A stretch of 52,483 bases of DNA, taken from assembly GCA_964420125.1 (NCBI GenBank), contig CAYQQQ010000030.1:1-52483 (forward strand). The letters run 5' to 3'. This document shows, piece by piece, positions 16,389 to 24,342 of the stretch (the first letter of the stretch is position 1; each line of letters starts with the position of its first letter). The position numbers were made by a program, and so were the translations under genes. Under the pieces are notes generated by a model. That model was not told where the DNA came from. It did not search any database and saw only the letters and a program-made list of their open reading frames with translations. The stretch is from CAYQQQ01 sp964420125 (lineage in GTDB: Bacteria; Actinomycetota; Acidimicrobiia; Acidimicrobiales; Microtrichaceae).

Positions 16389-18542
16389 GTGGCCCAGCTC
16401 TCGCTCTACCGGCGATACCGTCCCCGCCGATTCTCGGAGATCCGTGGCCAGGACCACGTCGTGCGGGCCTTGCGCAACGCCGTGGCCGGCGGCACCGAGA
16501 GCCACGCCTACCTGTTCTCCGGTCCTCGTGGCACGGGGAAGACCTCCACGGCGCGCATCTTCGCCAAGGCGCTCAACTGCGATGCGCTGGCCGAGGGCGA
16601 GCCGTGCGGGGAGTGCGAGTCGTGCCTCGCCATGGATGCCGGACGCAGCTTCGACCTCTTCGAGCTCGATGCGGCGTCCAACAACGGCGTGGACGCCGTG
16701 AGGGAGCTCGTCGAGCGAGCTGCGGTCGGCTCGCCCGGTCGCACCAAGGTGTACATCCTTGACGAGGTCCACATGCTGACCGCGGCGGCGTCCAACGCGC
16801 TGCTCAAGACGCTGGAGGAGCCCCCCGACCACGTCCGGTTCGTGTTGGCCACCACCGATCCCCAGAAGGTGCTGCCGACCATCCGCAGCCGCACCCAGCA
16901 CTACGAGTTCCAGCTGCTCTCCGCAGAGGAGCTCGAGGCCTACGTGCGCTGGATCGCCGCGGACGCTTCGCTCGACCTCGATGACGAGGCGGTGGCCCAC
17001 GTGGTGCGCCTGGGCCGCGGATCGGCGCGTGACACGCTCTCCGCGCTCGACCAGGTGGTCGCCGCAGGTGGCGTGCTGGTGCGCTCCGAGCCGGTGGAGC
17101 AGCTCTTCGACGCCATCGAGGCGCACGACACGGCCATGGCGGTGACCGCCGTCGCCGAGGCGTTGGCGCAGGGCCACGACCCGCGTGTGCTCGCCGAGGC
17201 GTTCCTCGGCGAGCTGCGCGATGCCTTCCTGCTGTCCGTGGGGGCGGGGGTGCCCCATCTGGTGAGCGCGGATCGTGACCGCTTGGCGCAGCGGGCGACC
17301 TCGTCGGGAACTGCGGTGCTGGCTCGTGCCATGGAGTCGGTCGGGACCGCGTTGGTGGACATGCGCCAGTCGGCCGATCCTCGCATCCCTCTGGAGGTCG
17401 CCCTCGTTCGGCTCACCAGCGGCGTCGGCAACGGTGGCGGAGCCGATGACGCCCAGCTGGCGGCGCTGGCGGCCCGGGTCGACCGCCTCGAGTCCCGCGT
17501 TCGAGAGGAGCTCGGCCGTCGCGGGGACTCGGCGAGCGCACCTCAGCGTGAGCCGGCCGGCCCGGCGAGCGCCGCCCCCGCGCCCAGGTCGGGGGATCGA
17601 GCGACGAGCACCAGGGCGACGCCGCCACCGCCGCCGCGGCGCCCCGAGCGCGACCAGAGCGGCCCGGCGGCCCCGGTTCCGGCCCCCGTTCCGGTTCCGG
17701 CGGAGGATGCTCCGGCGGCCTCTCCAGCACCTGCTCCGGCGGCCGAGACGGCGCCGGCCAACGGTACGTCCGTTGCGTCTGACGCGTCGGATGCTCCGCC
17801 GCCGGCCGCGTCACCCACCCCGCAGGCCGTCACCGGAGGCGCGCTGCCGGATCGCGACGCCATCGTCATGGCGTTCGGCGACGAGATCGTCGGCAAGCTC
17901 AAGGGGATCGCCAAGGCGCTGTACGCCGCCGGGAGGTTCGTCGCCGTCGAGGACGGGGCGGCGGTGCTCGCCCTGGACAACGCACCCACCCGTGACCGGG
18001 CGGATCAGTACCGGGGGGAGGTCGAGGCGCTCCTGGCGGCCCACTTCGGCACGCCGGTGCCGTTGCGCCTGGTCACCGAGCAGGAGGCCGGCCGCCTGTC
18101 CGGCGGTGCCGGTGCCGGTGGTGCTGGTGGCGGTGGTGCCGGCGCGCCCACTCCCGCTCCCGCGACCGGCGCGCAGAGGCGCGGCGGTGCGCGCTCGGCC
18201 GACGCCGCCGGTCCGGCTCCTCGGCAGGAACCGGCGCCGGAAGCGGCACGAGCACGATCGCAGCGTCGCCCGCCCCCACCGCCTCCCCGGGATCGGGGAC
18301 CGGCCGCGCCGGCCGACGCCGCTCCACGTGGGGGCGCATCGACGGAGCCCGCGCCCCGGACGGGTCCTGACCCGAGGCCCGAACCGGCACCGGCACCGGT
18401 GGCCGTGGCGGAGCCCGACGACGAGGAGGTCATCGACCTGTCCGAGCTGGAGGATGCCTCCGCCGTGGCGACCAGCGGCCTGGACAAGTTGACTGCGGCC
18501 TTCCCGGGTTCCGAGCTGATCGAGGAGGGTGGCGATGGCTGA
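16389..18542 (+). CDS. dnaX: DNA polymerase III gamma/tau subunit
   Basis: A 717-aa clamp-loader ATPase from GTG at 16389. Start MAQLSLYRRYRPRRF is the canonical DnaX N-terminus. Walker A is GPRGTGKT at 45-52, the zinc cysteines are C64, C73, C76 and C79, and Walker B is ILDEVHM with D125-E126. Sensor region TIRSRTQHYEF shows SRT in place of the usual SRC. Residues about 385-490 and 560-680 are long Pro/Ala/Arg-rich low-complexity linkers around a conserved domain III/V-like block (ALPDRDAIVMAFGDEIVGKLKG). It overlaps ybaB by eight bases. Confidence 0.95.
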   Translation: MAQLSLYRRYRPRRFSEIRGQDHVVRALRNAVAGGTESHAYLFSGPRGTGKTSTARIFAKALNCDALAEGEPCGECESCLAMDAGRSFDLFELDAASNNGVDAVRELVERAAVGSPGRTKVYILDEVHMLTAAASNALLKTLEEPPDHVRFVLATTDPQKVLPTIRSRTQHYEFQLLSAEELEAYVRWIAADASLDLDDEAVAHVVRLGRGSARDTLSALDQVVAAGGVLVRSEPVEQLFDAIEAHDTAMAVTAVAEALAQGHDPRVLAEAFLGELRDAFLLSVGAGVPHLVSADRDRLAQRATSSGTAVLARAMESVGTALVDMRQSADPRIPLEVALVRLTSGVGNGGGADDAQLAALAARVDRLESRVREELGRRGDSASAPQREPAGPASAAPAPRSGDRATSTRATPPPPPRRPERDQSGPAAPVPAPVPVPAEDAPAASPAPAPAAETAPANGTSVASDASDAPPPAASPTPQAVTGGALPDRDAIVMAFGDEIVGKLKGIAKALYAAGRFVAVEDGAAVLALDNAPTRDRADQYRGEVEALLAAHFGTPVPLRLVTEQEAGRLSGGAGAGGAGGGGAGAPTPAPATGAQRRGGARSADAAGPAPRQEPAPEAARARSQRRPPPPPPRDRGPAAPADAAPRGGASTEPAPRTGPDPRPEPAPAPVAVAEPDDEEVIDLSELEDASAVATSGLDKLTAAFPGSELIEEGGDG

Positions 18543-18984
18543 GGATGCCGACGACGGTGCGGCCGGCGAGCCGGGTGAACCGGGCGACGGCGACCTCGTG
18601 CCGAGCGAGGTGCTCCTTCCGTCCGACGATCCGCTGGGGGCGCTCGGCGGTGCCGGAGGCTTCGACCTGGGTTCGATGATGGAGATGGCCCAGGACATGA
18701 CCGCCCGGATGGGTGAGGCCCAGGAGGAGCTGGCCGCCACCGAGGTGGAGGGCAGCGCCGGAGGAGGGCTCGTGCGGGTGACCCTGAACGGCCACCTCCA
18801 CCTTCGCGCCGTCTCCATCGACCCTGCCGCAATCGATCCCGACGACCTCTCCCTCTTGGAGGACCTGGTGGTGGCCGCCTGGTCCGACGCCCACGCGCTG
18901 GTGGCCGAGCTCCAGGCGAGCGTCGACCCGTTGGGCGGCCTCGACCTCGGTGGCGGGCTGGGTGGTCTGCTCGGGGGGAGCTGA
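18535..18984 (+). CDS. Nucleoid-associated protein, YbaB/EbfC family
   Basis: A 149-aa protein from ATG 18535, overlapping the dnaX stop by eight bases. The YbaB core lies at about 45-135: SMMEMAQDMTARMGEAQEELAATEVEG, then GGGLVRVTLNGHLHLRAVSIDP. The DNA-binding dimer family usually has about 105 residues. Here a ~40-residue acidic leader (EDADDGAAGEPGEPGDGD) precedes the core and the C-terminus is Gly/Leu-rich. The dnaX-ybaB-recR order is conserved across bacteria. The function in nucleoid structure or replication-repair is from family knowledge. Confidence 0.88.
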   Translation: MAEDADDGAAGEPGEPGDGDLVPSEVLLPSDDPLGALGGAGGFDLGSMMEMAQDMTARMGEAQEELAATEVEGSAGGGLVRVTLNGHLHLRAVSIDPAAIDPDDLSLLEDLVVAAWSDAHALVAELQASVDPLGGLDLGGGLGGLLGGS

Positions 18985-18986
18985 GC

Positions 18987-19604
18987 GTGGCCACCGGCTA
19001 CTCCGCCGCCGTCCAGGACCTGATCGACGCCTTCGGCCGCCTTCCCGGGATCGGCCCGAAGTCGGCCCAGCGCATCGCCTTCCACCTGTTGAAGGCCGAC
19101 GCCGAGGAGTCCCGTCGGCTGGCCGAGGCGGTGCTCGCCGCCAAGGAGCGCATCGGGTTCTGCTCCCGGTGCTTCAACCTGGCCGAGGGCGAGGAGTGCG
19201 AGATCTGCCGCGACGCGCGTCGCGACCCGCACGTGCTGTGCGTGGTCGAGGAGCCGAGGGACGTGGTGGCCATCGAGCGCACCCGCGACTTCCACGGCCG
19301 CTACCACGTGCTGGGCGGGGCCATCGACCACCTGCAGGGCGTGGGTGCAGAGCAGCTCAGGATCAAGGAGCTGCTGGCCCGAATCGGTGCAGAGGGGATC
19401 ACCGAGGTGATCGTGTGCACGAACCCCAACCTGGAGGGCGAGGCCACGGCGCTGTACCTGAGCCGGGTGCTCGACGTGCCGGGGCTCACCGTGAGCCGCA
19501 TCGCCAGCGGTCTGCCGGTAGGAGGCGACCTCGAGTACGCGGACGAGATCACCCTCAGCCGAGCACTCGAGGGCCGGCGGGTGGTGGATCGACCGGCCAG
19601 TTGA
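18987..19604 (+). CDS. recR: Recombination mediator RecR
   Basis: A 205-aa protein from GTG at 18987, two bases after the ybaB stop. The N-terminal helix-hairpin-helix (LIDAFGRLPGIGPKSAQRIAFHLL), four zinc cysteines C59, C62, C71 and C74 (CSRCFNLAEGEECEIC) and the Toprim domain (VVEEPRDVVAIERT to NLEGEATALYL) are all present. RecR acts with RecO to load RecA at gaps. It is the last gene of the dnaX-ybaB-recR run. Confidence 0.96.
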   Translation: MATGYSAAVQDLIDAFGRLPGIGPKSAQRIAFHLLKADAEESRRLAEAVLAAKERIGFCSRCFNLAEGEECEICRDARRDPHVLCVVEEPRDVVAIERTRDFHGRYHVLGGAIDHLQGVGAEQLRIKELLARIGAEGITEVIVCTNPNLEGEATALYLSRVLDVPGLTVSRIASGLPVGGDLEYADEITLSRALEGRRVVDRPAS

Positions 19605-19626
19605 TCTTCCCTGCCTTCGGATGAGG

Positions 19627-19691
19627 TCTGGAGGCGGAGAGATCGACAGGTGATGCTCTGTGCCTCCAGAGGTGATCTGAAGGCACAGAGC
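19627..19691 (+). promoter_or_regulatory. Two mutually exclusive stem-loops downstream of recR
   Basis: Arm A TCTGGAGGC (19627-19635) is the exact complement of GCCTCCAGA (19662-19670). The overlapping arm GCTCTGTGCCT (19655-19665) is the exact complement of AGGCACAGAGC (19681-19691). The two hairpins share 19662-19665, so only one can form at a time. They begin 23 bases after the recR stop. There is no U-tract. The element may be a terminator with an alternative fold. Confidence 0.5.
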
Positions 19692-19729
19692 GCGGCCTTC
19701 TGGGGGTCAGGAGCGACGCAGACCGGGCG

Positions 19730-19787
19730 GCACGTCACCGGGACGCGGGACCGGGCCGGCACGCCACCGGGACGCGAACCCGGGCCG
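19730..19787. repeat. Two adjacent imperfect 29-bp direct repeats
   Basis: Units 19730-19758 and 19759-19787 both begin GCACG(T/C)CACCGGGACGCG and end ACCGGGCCG or CCCGGGCCG, differing at only a few positions. They are followed by a G+C palindrome (GCCGGCGCGGCGCCGGC). They lie in the gap between convergent recR and the thiolase gene. No coding frame uses them. Confidence 0.6.
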
Positions 19788-19859
19788 GCGCGGCGCCGGC
19801 CCGGTTCTCGCACGTCGTGTGACGGACGGGTGGCGTCCCGGACGCCGCCCCGCCGCTGC

Positions 19860-21041
19860 TCAGAGCGCCTTGACGATCAGGGCCTCGCCCTGGCCGCCGC
19901 CGCCGCAGAGCGCCGCCGCGCCGACCCCGCCGCCCCGGCGGCGCAGCTCGTTGATCAGGGTGAAGGTGACCCGGGTGCCGGAGGCGCCGAGGGGGTGGCC
20001 CAGGGCGATGGCCCCGCCGTTCACGTTGGTCACCTCGTCGGTGATGCCCAGCTCCTGCATGGAGGCCACGCCCACCGCGGCGAACGCCTCGTTGAGCTCG
20101 AACAGGTCGACGTCACCGGTCTGGAGCCCGGCCTGCGCCAGTCCGGCGGCGATGGCGCGAGCCGGCTGGTGCAGCAGCGAGGCGTCGGGGCCGGCGACCT
20201 GCCCGCTGCCGAGGATCTCGGCCAGCGGGGCCGAGCCGAGGCGCTCCGCCGCCGCCTTGGAGGCCACGATCACCGCGGCGCCGCCGTCGGAGATCTGCGA
20301 GGCGTTGCCGGCGGTGATGTTGCCCGCCTTGTCGAACGCCGGGCGCAGCGCCTCCAGCGATTCGATGGTGGTGCCGCCCCGGACGCCCTCGTCCTCGGAG
20401 AACACGACCGGGTCGCCCTTGCGCTGGGGGATCTCCACCGCGACGATCTCGTCGTCGAAGAAGCCGTCCTTCTGCGCACGCGCCGCCCGCTCGTGGGACG
20501 CGGCGGCCATCTGGTCCTGGATGTCGCGGGGCAGGCCCAGGGAGGCGGCGTACTTCTCCGTCCCGGCACCCATGGCGCACTGGTCGAAGGCGCAGAAGAG
20601 GCCGTCGTACATCATCGAGTCGACCACCGACTTGTCGCCCATTCGCATCCCGGCGCGGGCGTCGGGCAGCAGGTAGGGGGCGTTGGTCATCGACTCCATG
20701 CCGCCGGCCACGATCACGTCTGCTTGGCCGGCCTGGATCATCAGGTCGGCCAGGGCGATCGCGTTCATGCCCGACAGGCAGACCTTGTTGACGGTCATGG
20801 CGGACACGTCCATGCCGATGCCGGCGTTGATGGCGGCCTGGCGGGCGGTGATCTGGCCGGCGCCGGCCTGCAGCACGTGGCCCATGAGGACGTAGTCGAC
20901 CAGTCCGGGGGCCACTCCCGCGCGCTCCAGCGCGCCCTTGATGGCGAAGCCGCCCAGGTCGGTGGCCGCGAAGCCGGCCAGCGAGCCGGAGAGCTTCCCG
21001 ATGGGCGTACGTGCCCCGCCGATGATCACTGATCCAGCCAT
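19860..21041 (-). CDS. Acetyl-CoA C-acetyltransferase (thiolase)
   Basis: A 393-aa thiolase. The nucleophile C88 lies in VNKVCLSGMNA, H349 in NGGAIALGHPLGASG and the proton-shuttling C379 in LCGGGGQGEAL. N-terminus IIGGARTPIGKLSG is typical of the biosynthetic acetoacetyl-CoA thiolase (PhaA/AtoB) branch. Full length, ATG at 21041. It would condense two acetyl-CoA, or cleave 3-ketoacyl-CoA. With the crotonyl-CoA carboxylase/reductase 1 kb away it could supply the first step of the ethylmalonyl-CoA route, but the gene lies on the opposite strand. Confidence 0.92.
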   Translation of the reverse strand: MAGSVIIGGARTPIGKLSGSLAGFAATDLGGFAIKGALERAGVAPGLVDYVLMGHVLQAGAGQITARQAAINAGIGMDVSAMTVNKVCLSGMNAIALADLMIQAGQADVIVAGGMESMTNAPYLLPDARAGMRMGDKSVVDSMMYDGLFCAFDQCAMGAGTEKYAASLGLPRDIQDQMAAASHERAARAQKDGFFDDEIVAVEIPQRKGDPVVFSEDEGVRGGTTIESLEALRPAFDKAGNITAGNASQISDGGAAVIVASKAAAERLGSAPLAEILGSGQVAGPDASLLHQPARAIAAGLAQAGLQTGDVDLFELNEAFAAVGVASMQELGITDEVTNVNGGAIALGHPLGASGTRVTFTLINELRRRGGGVGAAALCGGGGQGEALIVKAL

Positions 21042-21314
21042 TGAGGTCCCCTTTTCCTAGCCGCTCGGTGGCGATGGATCCCGCGACGCTACCGCTCCGC
21101 CCGCCGGCTGCCCAAGCGGCCCCTGCCGGGATGGCGACGCGGACGGGCGGCGGCGACCGTCGGCGCGGTGGTGGGCGGTCGAGGAGGCGCCGATGACTCG
21201 CCTCGCTCAAGTCCGCTCGGGCAGCAGGCCGATGTACCGGGTGATCTCGAAGCACCGCCCGGTCCGTGGTCTTCCCGGGCTCCATCTCGGAGGTTCCCTC
21301 CGGCAAGGACGCGC

Positions 21315-21878
21315 ATGAGCGACACTCCTCAAGGACCGGGTTGGTGGCAGGCCTCCGACGGCAAGTGGTACCCGATGGGTCAGGCCACGATGCAGCCGCT
21401 GTTCGACCACCGCGCGCCCGTCGCTCCCCGGAAGCGGAAGAGCTCCAGCGGCAGGGTGCTGGCGCTCATGGTGCTCGTGGTCGTGGGCGTCGCCGGCTAC
21501 GTCTACGGGCCCCGGTACTACCCCAAGCTCAAGGAGATGGTCGGGGTGCAGGACGTGCCGGCGGCGCTCGCTCCGACGACGGTCCCCGGGTCGAGCCTGG
21601 CCGACCTTCCTCTGGGGGTGTCGGTGCCCACCGGAGAGCTCGATCAGGGGCTGCTGCTGCAGGCGTTGAAGGAGATGTGGCCGATGCTCCCCGCAACCGA
21701 TCGCCACGGGGCCTGCGGGGAGCTCCTCGCCGGGGGGACCGACGCGGCGGTGCGCGACTTCATGGCGGGGTGGAAGACCGCAGCTGCGGCTCGGCAGTCC
21801 TCGATCCCCACGCCGTCGAAGGCCACCGTCGCCGAGTTCCTCGTCTGGTCCTGCGACCCGGCGGGGGGCGGCGGCTGA
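21315..21878 (+). CDS. DUF2510-type single-span membrane protein
   Basis: A 187-aa protein. Residues 6-20 (QGPGWWQASDGKWYP) match the short DUF2510-like tryptophan motif common at the N-terminus of actinobacterial membrane proteins and very frequent, in this exact wording, in Acidimicrobiia. A basic stretch (PRKRKSSS) precedes one membrane span at about 45-65. The rest is presumably extracellular: a Thr/Pro/Ser linker and a small helical domain with two cysteines (GACGE and WSCDP) that could form a disulfide. Function unknown. ATG at 21315 places the motif right at the start, as usual. Confidence 0.75.
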   Translation: MSDTPQGPGWWQASDGKWYPMGQATMQPLFDHRAPVAPRKRKSSSGRVLALMVLVVVGVAGYVYGPRYYPKLKEMVGVQDVPAALAPTTVPGSSLADLPLGVSVPTGELDQGLLLQALKEMWPMLPATDRHGACGELLAGGTDAAVRDFMAGWKTAAAARQSSIPTPSKATVAEFLVWSCDPAGGGG

Positions 21879-21971
21879 GCGACCACGCCGGTGCCCGGCG
21901 GCGCGGGCTGCCGGCACCCCGTTCGTGGCCGGGCCGACCGTTCATGCGAAGGGATCACCCTGAGTGGTTCC

Positions 21972-21997
21972 GGCAAGCTACCGGGCGGTAGCTTGCC
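21972..21997. promoter_or_regulatory. Perfect palindrome directly before ccr: candidate repressor operator
   Basis: Arms GGCAAGCTACC (21972-21982) and GGTAGCTTGCC (21987-21997) are exact complements around the spacer GGGC. The 3' arm ends four bases before the ATG at 22002, so the palindrome covers the place where the ribosome binding site should be. Size and symmetry fit a TetR- or GntR-class operator, or an mRNA hairpin masking the start. Confidence 0.65.
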
Positions 21998-22001
21998 GCC
22001 C

Positions 22002-23339
22002 ATGCAGGAGATCCTCGACGCCATCGATGCCGGTGCCACCGGCGACGACATCGCCAACATCGCGCTGCCCGAGGCCTACCGCGCCGCTCACGTGCTGCGC
22101 TCGGAGGTCGGGATGTTCGAGGGGGTCGACTCCGCCGACAAGGACCCCCGCAAGAGCCTGCACGTGAGCGAGGTCCCGCTGCCCGAGCTGGCGCCCGACG
22201 AGGTCGTGATCGCCAACCTGGCGAGCTCCATCAACTTCAACACGGTGTGGACCTCCATCTTCGAGCCGCTGCCGACCTTCCTGTTCCTGGACCGGTTGGG
22301 CAAGGAGTCGGTGTGGGGTGCCCGCCACGCCCAGGACTTCCACGTGGTCGGCTCGGACTCCGCCGGCGTGGTCCTCCGAGTGGGCTCGGCGGTGCGCAAC
22401 TGGCACCCCGGCGACCGCGTGGTGCTGCACTGCAACTACGTCGACGACCAGGACCCCTCCTCCCACAACGACTCGATGCTGGCGGCGAACCAGCGGATCT
22501 GGGGCTTCGAGACCAACTACGGCGGCCTGGCCGACCTGTCGATCGTGAAGGCCAACCAGCTGATGCCCAAGCCGGAGCACCTGAGCTGGGAGGAGGCCGC
22601 GGTCAACGGCCTGTGCGCCTCCACCTCCTACCGGATGCTGGTGGGCGACCACGCCGGGCGGATGAAGCAGGGCGACACCGTGTTCGTGTGGGGTGCCACC
22701 GGCGGCATCGGCGCCTACGCCATCCAGCTGGTGCTCAACGGCGGCGGCATCCCCGTCGGTGTGGTGTCCAACGAGAAGCGGGTGAAGCTGCTCGAGGCCA
22801 TGGGCTGCGAGCGCGCCATCGATCGAGCGGCCGAGGGCTACCGGTTCTGGTCCGACGAGCACACCCAGGACGAGTCGGAGTGGCGCCGGCTGGGCAAGAA
22901 GGTGCGGCAGCTCGCCGGCGACGACCCCGACATCGTCTTCGAGCACCCGGGCCGATCCACGTTCGGCGCCTCGGTGTTCATCACCAAGCGGGGCGGCAAG
23001 ATCGTGACCTGCGCGGCGACGTCGGGCTACATGATCGAGTACGACAACCGCCACCTGTGGATGAAGCTGAAGAGCATCGTCTCGTCGCACTTCGCCAACT
23101 ACCAGGAGGCGTGGGACATGAACCGGCTCATCGACCGGGGCGCGATCCAGCCGGTGCTGAGCGAGGTGTTCACCCTCGACCAGGTCGGCGAGGCGGCGCT
23201 GAAGGTCCACCGGAACCAGGGGGAGGGCAAGCTCGGCGTGCTCTGCCTGGCCCCCGAGGAGGGCATGGGGATCACGGATCCCGAGAAGCGGGAGCGCATC
23301 GGCGAGGACCGCATCACGCTGTTCCGCCGCATGGCCTGA
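22002..23339 (+). CDS. ccrA: Crotonyl-CoA carboxylase/reductase
   Basis: A 445-aa medium-chain reductase that reductively carboxylates crotonyl-CoA to ethylmalonyl-CoA using NADPH and CO2. Residues equivalent to those reported to hold CO2 in the Kitasatospora enzyme can be placed: N80 (INFNTVW), F169-E170 (WGFETNYGG) and H363 (SSHFANYQ). The NADPH loop is WGATGGIGAYA near 230. The N-terminal helix region (MQEILDAIDAGATGDDI) is typical of Ccr and absent in plain enoyl reductases. The enzyme feeds the ethylmalonyl-CoA pathway or supplies extender units. A palindrome abuts the start, and an epimerase gene lies about 530 bases downstream. Confidence 0.94.
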   Translation: MQEILDAIDAGATGDDIANIALPEAYRAAHVLRSEVGMFEGVDSADKDPRKSLHVSEVPLPELAPDEVVIANLASSINFNTVWTSIFEPLPTFLFLDRLGKESVWGARHAQDFHVVGSDSAGVVLRVGSAVRNWHPGDRVVLHCNYVDDQDPSSHNDSMLAANQRIWGFETNYGGLADLSIVKANQLMPKPEHLSWEEAAVNGLCASTSYRMLVGDHAGRMKQGDTVFVWGATGGIGAYAIQLVLNGGGIPVGVVSNEKRVKLLEAMGCERAIDRAAEGYRFWSDEHTQDESEWRRLGKKVRQLAGDDPDIVFEHPGRSTFGASVFITKRGGKIVTCAATSGYMIEYDNRHLWMKLKSIVSSHFANYQEAWDMNRLIDRGAIQPVLSEVFTLDQVGEAALKVHRNQGEGKLGVLCLAPEEGMGITDPEKRERIGEDRITLFRRMA

Positions 23340-23390
23340 GCCGTACCCCCAGGCAGCGGAGGTGGGGCGGGTCGGCGGGGCGGTGCCACG

Positions 23391-23785
23391 ATGGGCCCTG
23401 TGCTCTGGGTGATCGACGGCAACAACGTGATGGGCGCCGCCGCCGACGGGTGGTGGAACGATCGCCCGGCTGCGGCCACCCGCCTCGCCCAGCAGGTGGC
23501 GGAGTGGTGCCGCACCCACGACGATCCGGTGGTGCTCGTCTACGACGGCGCCCCCGTGGCGTCGGTCGCCGTCAAGGAGGGCGGCAGCCTGCGCATCGAG
23601 TTCGCCCCCGCCCCCGCCGCGACGCGGCGGACGACCGGATCGTGGAGCTGGTCGAGGAGCTGTTCGTGGAGCCCGAGCTCCGGGTGGTCACCTCCGACAA
23701 GGGGCTGATCGCCCGGCTGCCGCCCGGTGTGGACGTCGTGGGCTCCGGGGCGTTCCGCCGCGACGTGCTCGGGCTGCGACGCTGA
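23391..23785 (+). pseudogene. NYN-domain (YacP-like) RNA-binding/nuclease protein, frameshifted
   Basis: The first frame from ATG 23391 gives MGPVLWVIDGNNVMGAAADGWW, with the NYN motif DGNNVM, through VVLVYDG to LRIEFAPAP. The family pattern then continues in the -1 frame: AADDRIVELVEELFVEPELRVVTSDKGLIARL, ending at the TGA 23783-23785. Joined, this is a normal ~130-aa NYN (PIN-like) protein with its conserved Asp residues. The break lies in the C-rich run at about 23605-23625. One missing base would explain it: a real mutation, a sequencing error in a G+C tract, or -1 frameshifting. Confidence 0.7.
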
Positions 23786-23871
23786 GCCGGGCGGCGCCAG
23801 GAGCCCGGCTGCGCACCGAGCGGTGGGGGCCGACTTCCAGGAGCCCGGAGCGGCGGGGCAGACTCGGGGCC

Positions 23872-24273
23872 ATGATCCTCACCGAGATCGACCACGTGGC
23901 CATCGCCGTCGACGACCTCGATGCGGCCGTCGACTTCTACGCCCGTGCCTTCGGCGCCGAGGTGCACCACCGCGAGACCGTCGACAGCGACGGAGTCGAG
24001 GAGGCCCTGATCAAGGTCGCCGACAGCTACATCCAGCTGACCGCCGCCACCCGGGCGGACTCCCCGATCGCCAAGTTCCTCGAGCGCAGGGGCGAGGGCC
24101 TGCACCACGTCGGCTACCGGGTCGACGACTGCGCCGCCGCGCTGGCGTCGATGGTGGCTGCGGGGGCCACGCCCATCGACTCCGCCCCGCGCCCGGGCAG
24201 CCGGGGCACGACCGTGGCCTTCGTGCACCCCAGGGGAGCCTTCGGCACGCTGATCGAGCTCGTCCAGGAGTGA
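23872..24273 (+). CDS. mce: Methylmalonyl-CoA / ethylmalonyl-CoA epimerase
   Basis: A 133-aa vicinal-oxygen-chelate protein. The metal ligands of methylmalonyl-CoA epimerase can be placed: H8 (IDHVAIAV), Q55 (SYIQLTA), H79 (GLHHVGYRV) and E129 (LIELVQE). PRPGSRGT and FVHPRGAFGTLIEL are typical of the epimerase rather than glyoxalase I. It interconverts the (2R) and (2S) acyl-CoA epimers. In the ethylmalonyl-CoA pathway the same enzyme acts on ethylmalonyl-CoA, so its position just after ccr is meaningful. Confidence 0.88.
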   Translation: MILTEIDHVAIAVDDLDAAVDFYARAFGAEVHHRETVDSDGVEEALIKVADSYIQLTAATRADSPIAKFLERRGEGLHHVGYRVDDCAAALASMVAAGATPIDSAPRPGSRGTTVAFVHPRGAFGTLIELVQE

Positions 24274-24342
24274 GGTGCGCTCGGGCCTCCACCTGAGACC
24301 AACCCCGGTTCGACGTTGCAAAACGTCCGGTGGTCAGGTGCC

